64,000 bases of DNA. Origin: Otis tarda (lineage: Eukaryota; Chordata; Aves; Otidiformes; Otididae). Shown here piece by piece: positions 58,601-64,000 of the stretch (its first letter is position 1; each line of letters starts with the position of its first letter). Location of the stretch: positions 3,314,001 to 3,378,000 of the forward strand of contig CM048575.1 of assembly GCA_026413225.1 (NCBI GenBank), written 5' to 3'. The translations under genes and the position numbers were made by a program. A model generated the notes under the pieces. The model saw nothing but the letters and a program-made list of their open reading frames with translations. It made no database searches and was not told where the DNA came from.

Positions 58601-59820
58601 ATCTGATCATCAGAGATCCTTTGGGTTTTCTAATGACAAGACAGTTATCAAAAGCAATAATCATTTTAACCAGTAACAATAATCCACAGGTATATTAGTC
58701 TGAAGTCTGTTCACATTTAGTACTGGCTATGTTAGACAGCTGGACCCAGGTCCAGCCTACAGCCTAAACTCTAGGCACTACATTGCTGAGCACTGCAAAT
58801 CCTCGAGGGACTTACAGGTAACCTGATTCACTATGGCACGCACCGCTACACCTGCACCGGTGCGTCTTCTACTTCCCCTTTCAAAAAAAACAAACAAAAA
58901 ACATCACAAGGACAGCATGTAATAAAGACCTCAAGTTAGGATGAAAGGCAAAAGCATCCAACCAGGGCAGAAATACAGAATACATTCCTAAGCATCAGAA
59001 ATGAAGTTTCACGTCACCTTGAACAGTTTTTCCAAGATAGTCTCCCTTCCTCTCCTTGTTGATGACATACTGGTAGATCTTCCCAGTAGTCAGATTGTTG
59101 TCTTTGGTGAGTCGGATATCAAGGAAGCGCTCGTAGTTACCAAGGTCCAGGTCCACTTCCCCTCCATCGTCTAGCACAAACACCTCTCCTGTGGCACAAA
59201 GAAAAAGGCACAAGTGCACACATCAAGGGGAAATGGTACACATCAGCAATTTGTTGGGTTTGCCTGTGACAGCTGGAAGAATCCAATGTAAAGAGACACA
59301 ATCTTTGATTGCTACAGCAAGTTTAAGAGTGGCTAATAAAACTAAAAGCCTATATAACAAAGAGGACTACCACACTGAGGACTGAATCCCTCGACCAGGC
59401 AGCAGTGATAAAAGGACAGAGAGCTCAGCTCTGCTGTTCACTGGCAGCACGACCAGCCCCACCAGTCAGGCCGTAGCCACCGGACAGGCTGGGCTCCCAG
59501 GTCCCGCGCACAGGACCCAAAACAAACTGCTCCACCGTGCAAAGCCAGCTGGTTCCTTCCAGGCAAAGCCAGACCCAGGACCCACCTGGAAGACCCTGGC
59601 ACCCAGCTCAGGGCCGGGTGCCCGTTGACAGCTGGGCCCTGCAGGGCCACTCACCGTGCTCGTACGGGGAGAAGGTGCCAGCGTCAATGTTGATGTAGGG
59701 GTCGATCTTGATGGAGGTGACATGCAGGCCACAGGACTTGAGGATGGTGCCGATGCTGCTGGCGATGATCCCCTTGCCGATGCCCGAGATGACCCCGCCC
59801 GTCACCAGGATGTACTTCAT
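43564..59820 (-). CDS. CTPS1: CTPS1, CTP synthase 1, complete in 17 coding exons
   Basis: CTP synthase is a cytosolic enzyme that converts UTP to CTP using ATP and glutamine, the last step of de novo pyrimidine nucleotide synthesis. Coding exons (high to low): 59820-59655, 59188-59018, 58233-58133, 56967-56851, 55454-55371, 55121-55041, 53305-53154, 51882-51750, 50292-50204, 49350-49256, 48705-48643, 47791-47748, 46807-46711, 46500-46445, 46360-46264, 45976-45832, 43648-43564. They total 1776 bases, so 591 residues plus stop, the same length as human CTPS1. The N-terminal synthetase domain starts [17 protein letters not shown]. The C-terminal class I glutaminase domain has the nucleophile Cys399 in GVCLGMQ and the His526/Glu528 pair in QYHPE. 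His355, a filament (cytoophidium) contact, is present. The C-terminal tail is Ser-rich, where the family is phosphorylated. No stop or frameshift was seen. Length and gene order favour CTPS1 over CTPS2. Confidence 0.98.
43649..45831 (-). other. CTPS1 last intron with old CR1
   Basis: The intron is 2183 bases, the longest of the gene. It contains the CR1 fragment at 43926-44750 and no other recognisable feature. Confidence 0.9.
43926..44750 (-). mobile_element. Older CR1 LINE 3' fragment in CTPS1 last intron
   Basis: On the - strand the end reads CAATCTGAATTGTCTTGTGATTC, with GGTCCCTTCCAA-like sequence just before it. Further in, a diverged CR1 C-terminal ORF2 region is recognisable (the counterpart of [13 protein letters not shown]). 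It is more diverged than the copies at 29480 and 60705. The outer (5') border near 44750 is approximate. Confidence 0.8.
45832..45976 (-). CDS. CTPS1: CTPS1 coding exon 16, catalytic His/Glu
   Basis: The exon encodes [20 protein letters not shown], then [20 protein letters not shown] and KGCRLSP. His526 and Glu528 of YHPE complete the Cys-His-Glu triad. The acceptor is CTCTTAG and the donor is GTAGGC. Confidence 0.98.
46264..46360 (-). CDS. CTPS1: CTPS1 coding exon 15
   Basis: The exon encodes [20 protein letters not shown] and [12 protein letters not shown] and ends in a split Glu codon. It has no internal ATG-led frame of useful length and is identified by homology, phase and splice sites. 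Confidence 0.95.
46445..46500 (-). CDS. CTPS1: CTPS1 coding exon 14
   Basis: This 56-base exon encodes [18 protein letters not shown] after completing the split Arg codon. ERHRHRFE is the conserved segment that shapes the glutaminase pocket. The next intron is only 84 bases. Confidence 0.96.
46711..46807 (-). CDS. CTPS1: CTPS1 coding exon 13
   Basis: The exon encodes [20 protein letters not shown] and [12 protein letters not shown]. The MGGTMRLG motif is characteristic of CTP synthases. The exon ends one base into an Arg codon. Confidence 0.97.
46808..47747 (-). other. CTPS1 intron 12
   Basis: AT-rich, 940 bases; nothing recognised. Confidence 0.9.
47748..47791 (-). CDS. CTPS1: CTPS1 coding exon 12 (44-base microexon)
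   Basis: The exon encodes [15 protein letters not shown] between GTTGCAG and GTGAGT. It is the shortest coding exon of the gene and is needed to keep the frame between exons 11 and 13. Confidence 0.95.
47792..48642 (-). other. CTPS1 intron 11
   Basis: 851 bases; nothing recognised. Confidence 0.9.
48643..48705 (-). CDS. CTPS1: CTPS1 coding exon 11, catalytic cysteine
   Basis: This 63-base exon, phase 1 to phase 1, encodes [20 protein letters not shown]. Cys399 in the nucleophile elbow GVCLGMQ attacks glutamine to release ammonia. Confidence 0.97.
48706..49255 (-). other. CTPS1 intron 10
   Basis: 550 bases; nothing recognised. Confidence 0.9.
49256..49350 (-). CDS. CTPS1: CTPS1 coding exon 10
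   Basis: The exon encodes [20 protein letters not shown] then [16 protein letters not shown] forms the oxyanion strand of class I glutaminases, next to the Cys loop in the following exon. Confidence 0.98.
49351..50203 (-). other. CTPS1 intron 9
   Basis: 853 bases; pyrimidine/purine-asymmetric near 49740-49970, otherwise nothing recognised. Confidence 0.9.
50204..50292 (-). CDS. CTPS1: CTPS1 coding exon 9, carries His355
   Basis: The exon encodes [20 protein letters not shown] then EAWQKLCGA and ends in a split Asp codon. By counting codons, the His of VRYHEAW is residue 355, which sits at the filament interface in human CTPS. No ATG lies in the frame, so it must be found by family homology. 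Confidence 0.96.
50293..51749 (-). other. CTPS1 intron 8, GU-rich start
   Basis: On the - strand the intron opens GTAGAGGAGAGGGTGTG and continues with a GT repeat (51718-51732). There is an A-rich run at 51363-51379 on the + strand. Nothing else recognised. Confidence 0.9.
51750..51882 (-). CDS. CTPS1: CTPS1 coding exon 8
   Basis: The exon encodes [20 protein letters not shown] through AINHKLDIK, the start of the glutaminase domain. The donor GTAGAG departs from consensus and is followed by a GT-rich repeat in the transcript. Confidence 0.97.
51883..53153 (-). other. CTPS1 intron 7
   Basis: AT-rich, 1271 bases; nothing recognised. Confidence 0.9.
53154..53305 (-). CDS. CTPS1: CTPS1 coding exon 7
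   Basis: The exon encodes [20 protein letters not shown] to MKWKEMAD and ends in a split Arg codon. It covers the end of the synthetase domain and the linker towards the glutaminase domain. Confidence 0.97.
53306..55040 (-). other. CTPS1 intron 6
   Basis: AT-rich, 1735 bases; nothing recognised. Confidence 0.9.
55041..55121 (-). CDS. CTPS1: CTPS1 coding exon 6
   Basis: The exon has 27 whole codons, [20 protein letters not shown] then CHVEPEQ. It is part of the synthetase domain and lies only 249 bases from exon 5. Confidence 0.97.
55371..55454 (-). CDS. CTPS1: CTPS1 coding exon 5
   Basis: The exon has 28 whole codons and encodes [20 protein letters not shown] then GLGLSPDL. The KTKPTQ motif is the conserved UTP/CTP contact region of CTP synthases. 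Confidence 0.97.
55455..56850 (-). other. CTPS1 intron 4
   Basis: 1396 bases with the tiny CR1 end at 56683-56735; otherwise nothing recognised. Confidence 0.9.
56683..56735 (+). mobile_element. Tiny CR1 3'-end fragment
   Basis: The sequence TATGATGACCCTTAAAGG, TCCCTTCCTACCCAAACTA and TTCTATGATTCTATA matches the last roughly 50 bases of CR1. It is antisense in a CTPS1 intron. Confidence 0.85.
56851..56967 (-). CDS. CTPS1: CTPS1 coding exon 4
   Basis: The exon has 39 whole codons, phase 0 to phase 0. It encodes [20 protein letters not shown], the strongly conserved ATP/UTP-site segment of the synthetase domain, and ends HVSLVPQ. Confidence 0.98.
56968..58132 (-). other. CTPS1 intron 3
   Basis: 1165 bases; T-rich run on the + strand at 58097-58114, close to the weak donor. 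Nothing else recognised. Confidence 0.9.
58133..58233 (-). CDS. CTPS1: CTPS1 coding exon 3
   Basis: The exon encodes [20 protein letters not shown] and ends QVCVIE in phase 0. The donor is GTTTGT, weaker than the other donors of this gene, and an A-rich run lies about 20-35 bases into the intron. Confidence 0.97.
58234..59017 (-). other. CTPS1 intron 2
   Basis: 784 bases; nothing recognised. Confidence 0.9.
59018..59188 (-). CDS. CTPS1: CTPS1 coding exon 2
   Basis: The exon runs phase 1 to phase 1 and encodes [20 protein letters not shown] through YLGKTVQ. It belongs to the synthetase domain; the acidic [11 protein letters not shown] segment contributes to Mg-nucleotide binding in the family. 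Confidence 0.97.
59189..59654 (-). other. CTPS1 intron 1 of the coding part
   Basis: 466 bases, GC content falling away from the promoter island; nothing recognised. Confidence 0.9.
59655..59820 (-). CDS. CTPS1: CTPS1 first coding exon: start and P-loop
   Basis: The ATG is at 59820-59818. The exon encodes [17 protein letters not shown], the nucleotide-binding loop of the amidoligase domain, then [20 protein letters not shown]. The donor is GTGAGT. This ATG is chosen because the family starts exactly here, although the frame is open for 141 codons further upstream. Confidence 0.98.
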
Positions 59821-60095
59821 CTGCCTGCCTGCCTGACACCGACACCGCCTCAGCCAGGGCTCGGCCCGGGCCAGGCGGGGACAGACTGGCTGCCTGGGGG
59901 AGCCCCCCCCCGCCATTCCCCTCTCTGCCCACCCCGCCACTCCCCTGTCAGTGCGGGCCAGTCCCCCCCTCTCCCCCCGCGCCAGAAACTCCCGCCGCAG
60001 GCGCGGCCCCCGCCGAGCCACCAGCGCCCGCCACCCGTCCCGTCTCCCCCTCGCTCCGGAGATCCGTGTGATCCCGCCCCCGCCCTGCGCCTGCC

Positions 60096-60101
60096 CACGT
60101 G
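60096..60101. promoter_or_regulatory. Canonical E-box CACGTG in CTPS1 CpG island
   Basis: The palindrome CCCACGTGGT lies about 275 bases upstream of the ATG in unmethylated-type CpG context, just beside the GTTCC repeat. CACGTG is the preferred site of MYC/MAX and USF factors. Function is inferred from position only. Confidence 0.5.
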
Positions 60102-60121
60102 GTTCCGTTCCGTTCCGTTCC
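60102..60121. repeat. Pentamer tandem repeat (GTTCC)4
   Basis: Four perfect GTTCC units stand directly next to the E-box. On the CTPS1 strand they read as GGAAC units (each within CGGAAC), which resemble ETS-type cores. Confidence 0.85.
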
Positions 60122-60333
60122 GTCTCGCCCCGCTGCCGCTCACCGGTGCCCGCCGGTGCGGCGCGCAGAGCGTGCGTGGCGGGCAGGCTGCGGGACGGAG
60201 TGCACGCCGCGCTGCTGCCAGCCGGCTCGGCGGGGAAACGCATGAGGCCGGCGCGCGGCGCGGCGCAGGCGCAGCTCTCCCTCGGCGCCTGCGCAGTAAA
60301 GGGAGAGGAGAGGCGGCTCCCGCGCCTCAGGGA

Positions 60334-60394
60334 GGGCGGGGCGGGGCGGGGCGGGGTGCTGGTAACGGCAGGTCCCGCCCCGCCCCGCCCCGCC
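60334..60394. repeat. Inverted GC-box repeat in CTPS1 promoter
   Basis: The left arm 60334-60356 is built of GGGGC units; the right arm 60374-60394 is its complement (21 bases matching perfectly). They are separated by a 17-base spacer, 60357-60373. Each arm holds multiple Sp1-type GC boxes and a G-quadruplex pattern, on opposite strands. Confidence 0.85.
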
Positions 60395-60704
60395 GGGGGT
60401 CCTGCCCGCCCCCGTCAGCGCTCGCTGCGTGTCACCGGGCGGAGGGGACCGTGCGGGGAGAGACCCGGTGTCAGCGAATTCTGGATCTGGCAGCTGTGCC
60501 GACCCCATGCTGCGGGTTGTGGGCCCGCCCGTCCCTCAGAGGCTCCAGCGCCGCCGGGAAAGCGGCTCCGGGGGGGGCTGGGAGGGCGATTTGCAGCCCT
60601 GCAGACCTCGGCCCTGGCCCGGGAGACGGTGTAGTGGCTCCCGAGGGCAGTTCGGGAACGCAGAGGGAGCCAGGGGAGGGGGGACTCTGTCAGGAGGAGG
60701 AGGA

Positions 60705-61196
60705 GTCTGCTGCGTCCAGCTCTGCAGCCCCCAGCATCAGAAGGACGTGGAGCTGTTGGAGAGGGTCCAGAGGAGGCCACGCAGATGCTGAGAGGGCTGG
60801 AGCAGCTCTGCTGTGAGGCCAGGCTGAGAGAGCTGGGGCTGTTCAGCCTGGAGAAGAGGAGGCTCCGGGGAGACCTGAGAGCGGCCTGCCAGTGCCCAAA
60901 GGGGGCTGCAGGAAAGGTGGGGAGAGGATGAGGGGGAATGGTTTTAAACTAAAAGAGGGTAGATTTAGACTGGACATCGGGGAAAAAAATATCTACCATG
61001 AGGGTGGTGTCACACTGGCCCGGGTTGCCCAGAGAGGTGGTGGATGCCCCATCCCTGGAAACATTCCAGGCCAGGTTGGCCAGGGCTCTGAGCAACCTGA
61101 TCTGGTTGGAGATGTCCCTGCTCCTTGCAGCGGGATTGGACTGGGTGGGCTTTGAAGGTCCCTTCCCACCCAAACCATCCTGTGATTCCATGAATC
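60705..61196 (+). mobile_element. CR1 LINE 3' fragment next to the CTPS1 promoter
   Basis: It begins in the [20 protein letters not shown] segment of ORF2 and ends at CCTGTGATTCCATGAATCGG. Compared with the copy at 29480-30062 it lacks roughly 30 bases near 60928, so the frame is broken. It lies about 450 bases upstream of the presumed CTPS1 start and points away from it. Confidence 0.93.
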
Positions 61197-64000
61197 GGTG
61201 CCTCCCTTCAGGCTGAGTGCTAACAGCTACTCTTTGTGTGCTAGGGAAGCAGAACTGAAAGGAACTCAAATGTCAGACAAAGCTTTATTTACAGTCACTT
61301 TGGTGCTCTTTTTCAGCTAGCTGGTGAGCAGGACCCAGGCAGCCAGTTCCTGTGGGAACAGGAATATGCCCCAGCAAATGGAGAGGAGGATAGAGGAAAC
61401 CCTGGTCCTGTTTGTTCCAGAAGTTTTGCTTTGACCTTTGGTAGGCCAGTGTTTTGCCTTCAGCAGCTGAGTGGCATCTCACAGGAAGGGATTTCTCTTG
61501 GCTGTTGGACAGACCAACCCATTTCACTGTTGGGACACTGCGCCTGATACTTTGCACACATTTTCCTCTTTCCACTTGCTCAATTTCATCCAGTCATAAA
61601 TTATCAAAAAATGTTCTCCCAGATTTTTAATGTGGAGTAATAAGTTGTGGTATGTATGCCTTCATCACCTGGCTTGTCTATGGCAAGTGTGATTGCTTAC
61701 GTTAGTCTTAAGAAATAAATCACTAGATCTCTTGGATTTGTGATATTACTTAATGCTGCCTCAAGCTGTTTCTCTCCTTCCATTTTCTCCTACTTTTCTT
61801 TCTCTGTCATGCATCTTCCTTGCAGTTAGGGCCCTGTGGTTTGAAAAGCATCGATTCTCACTTTGGTGACTGTTTCTGTGCTTGTCTTCCTCAGCATTGC
61901 AGCCTTTCCACTGTTCTTCTGTCACGATTCCCGCTCATGATCCTTGTTAAATGGATTACCCCTTCTGTGCAGGTGATGCAACAGCCTTCGCAGCAAGGGG
62001 AGTTGTCTGACTGTACAAAAGGCTGATGTAAGAAATTTAAAATACCACTCCATGATCCAAACACTTGGAGAGGTTTGCCTCTGAAGAGCTTACTGACGTT
62101 TTGGTGGTATTCACATCGAATGGCTTACATTTGAAATGCGTTGCTGTTGATTGCAGCTCAGGTGCCCGTGTTACTTCCCCCCCACCTCCAAATCACAATG
62201 CCTAATTACACCAGGCTGTTCCTGGCCTGGGGAAGGTCACAGCATCAGTGCCCCGGGGGTTTCTGTTCAGCTGTGGAGGGAGCGGGTGCAGTATTTGGTG
62301 TGGGTGAGGCATGCTCTGATTTCACAAGCGTATGTTGTCCTGCCTGGGGACTGAGACCAGCCCAGGTTGAGGTTGGACTTGATAATCTTAAGGGTCTTTT
62401 CCAACCTAAACGATTCTGTGATTTTATTCTAGGTCATCTGGTGCTTGTGGCAGCTGGCACAGAGCAGCCCCTACCAGCCTGTGAGGGTGGTTGAGACCCT
62501 GGGCCATGTGTCCGGGCAGCCGTGCCGGGAATTGGGGGGGCGGTGGGGATGCTGTTCCAGGCTTTCCTTGCTGGTGGTTAGGCGTCTGTTGTCTGTGCTG
62601 TGGAAATGTGTGTGTCGGTGGATTCCGTCATTCCTGGACTCCTCTTCTTCCAGCGTTCGTCTGGCGTGTTTCTCTGTGGACGCATTCTCCTGTGTGTTCT
62701 CCTGACGCGTTCTCCTGCTCTATGGGCAGAGCTGCCTCTTGCTTGCCGCACAGGCAGGAGGTTTCCCCTTGCTGCTGGCGTGCAGTGACCGTGCACAGGA
62801 GTGGTGCACGGTGTCTGGTGCCTTCTCTGAGAAGGCATTGCCTTTCAGGATGGCCTGGCAGTGCAGTTTCATTTCTCCATGAGAGGCTCCTCTTGCTTTC
62901 TTCTGTCATGAGAGTAGCTCATCGGTAGAACATCAGTTTCCAGCATCTTTGTTCTGAAGGAGTGGTGGTGGCTCTGATGAAGGGGTGACAGGGAGCGTAC
63001 ACAAATGCAGGAAAGGGGGGGGGGGTGTGCACTGTCTGTGTGCGCTGGCTGTCAGCGTCTGGTGGCACGTCCCGATAAGGCACAGGGAGGCTCAACTGTT
63101 GCAGGGGTGGGTCCAGACCTCCCAACTTTTCCTATTTCATGAGTGGGGCATAAGACATCTGCCTGTGGAAACTGCTTTGGGACTGAAGACAAGTCCTCAC
63201 TTCCAGAGGTGTATGTATCCTACATGTGAGCATCTCCTTTTACACACATAAATCACTTTCTCAGTGCCTAATTGAGGCCTGGGGGTGAGATATCCCGTGC
63301 TGCTTAAGAGATAACTACGCTCAGTGGGAGCTATTGTGAACATTAAATGGTGTGGAATAACAGTGACCTAGAAAAGTCAAATCACAGATATCTCAAGTTA
63401 CTCAAAATTACATCAGCTTCTTGGAGGAGAAGTTGGGGAGAGTGGTGGTGTTGTTTCACCCTTACTTTCCCCCTTAGTAAATTTTGCCCTTACAATGTCT
63501 GTTCTCACAGATTGTGAATATTTTCCTTTCAGAAATGTGAAATGAGATTAAATGGATTCACCCTGTTTGTTTAACAGGATTTGATTCACAGCAGACCAAT
63601 TAACCGAGCAGCATTGCTCAGAGGACTGGCATAGTTCTGGTGAGTGTTAATGTCTTACTGGGGTTACGTGAGGAAAGAATTTACTGGAATCCTCAAATCC
63701 ACGTGAACTTCCTTATTGTTTAGGTGCCTATTGATGCAGGGAAATGCTTATTAAGCTATTACACGTATATAATATTAATGATGGTGAGAATAATAACAAA
63801 TTATTGTATTATAATCTTGATTATAGGTATCAGAATTTGAATTTTCTCTGAAAAGTACTTTTTTTCAAGTGAGGGCTTTTCTTAACATTTTTTCATCATT
63901 GGTTTTGCATTTTTTTTTATTTGCTTTGATTGCCTTAAAATTCCACAGGAAAGTTTATTTTGTCTAATTGTGATATCTGCAAAAAGCAAGCCCTAATGTG
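61197..64000. other. Intergenic sequence upstream of CTPS1
   Basis: No coding sequence recognised. It contains one short CR1 end (62369-62425) and a G run at 63017-63026. In mammals the next gene on this side is CITED4; nothing like it is seen here. Confidence 0.6.
62369..62425 (+). mobile_element. Short CR1 3'-end fragment
   Basis: The stretch GAGGTTGGACTTGATAATCT, TAAGGGTCTTTTCCAACCTA and ACGATTCTGTGATTTT is the CR1 3' terminus in diverged form. Confidence 0.85.

Larger units (their letters stand above)
59833..60143 (-). other. CTPS1: Predicted small 5' UTR intron of CTPS1
   Basis: On the - strand a strong donor CACCG|GTGAGC at 60143 and an acceptor GTGTCAG ending at 59833 would remove 311 bases. 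This leaves 12 bases of 5' UTR before the ATG. Mammalian CTPS1 also has a non-coding first exon. The polypyrimidine tract is poor, so this is a prediction. Confidence 0.45.
59640..60640. promoter_or_regulatory. CTPS1: CpG island with CTPS1 promoter
   Basis: The stretch is very GC- and CpG-rich and covers the first coding exon and upstream sequence. It includes GC boxes on both strands (60334-60356 and 60374-60394), a CACGTG E-box at 60096-60101 and a GTTCC pentamer repeat at 60102-60121. No TATA box was seen. The start of transcription is probably near 60250, but this is an inference from the non-coding exon model. Confidence 0.75.

Noticed and set aside
59656..60816. 386-codon + strand open frame over the CTPS1 promoter
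   Set aside because: It is antisense to the first CTPS1 coding exon and the CpG island and continues into a CR1; its composition reflects GC content.
1..64000. CRISPR arrays, bacterial operons, toxin systems, integrated viruses
   Set aside because: No regularly spaced repeats, LTR pairs or viral genes were recognised; the window is an ordinary vertebrate gene region with LINE insertions.

Overview
This is a vertebrate nuclear sequence, most probably from a bird. Evidence for a bird: almost all recognisable repeats are CR1 LINE copies, genes and introns are compact, and no mammalian SINEs are visible. Two genes are recognised with confidence. They converge tail to tail, in the arrangement known from mammals at the CTPS1 / SLFNL1 / SCMH1 locus.

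Region by region. 1-17668: non-coding, probably intron upstream of the first SCMH1 exon in the window. It holds a CpG-rich patch (about 1190-1510) and a 5'-truncated CR1 LINE (about 9960-12092) with a damaged reverse transcriptase. 17669-36513: eight + strand exons encode the C-terminal part of the Polycomb protein SCMH1 (basic AT-hook-like linker, SLED domain, Ser/Pro-rich linker, SAM domain, stop at 36513). The N-terminal MBT-repeat exons are not in the window. The introns contain an old LINE relic (about 23440-24300, - strand) and a young CR1 (29480-30062, - strand). 36514-38345: SCMH1 3' UTR with an AATAAA at 38317. 38560-40250: GC-rich non-coding block with G runs and a short minisatellite. 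40250-43563: CTPS1 3' flank/3' UTR. 43564-59820: all 17 coding exons of CTPS1 on the - strand. The splice phases agree throughout and the joined length is exactly 591 codons plus stop. 59640-60640: CpG island with the CTPS1 promoter. 60705-61196: young CR1 just outside the promoter. 61200-64000: intergenic, with one small CR1 3' end.

How the genes act. CTPS1 is a cytosolic enzyme that makes CTP from UTP, ATP and glutamine; SCMH1 is a nuclear Polycomb-group chromatin repressor. They share no pathway and are simply neighbours. No bacterial-type system, CRISPR array, tRNA or rRNA gene was seen. Points for follow-up: an in-frame 44-codon SCMH1 exon, no visible SLFNL1 between the two genes, an open in-frame extension upstream of the CTPS1 ATG, twin opposed G-rich arms in the CTPS1 promoter, GU repeats beside two splice donors, and an ancient LINE relic. 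All exon boundaries were derived by eye from GT/AG sites, phase and family knowledge.
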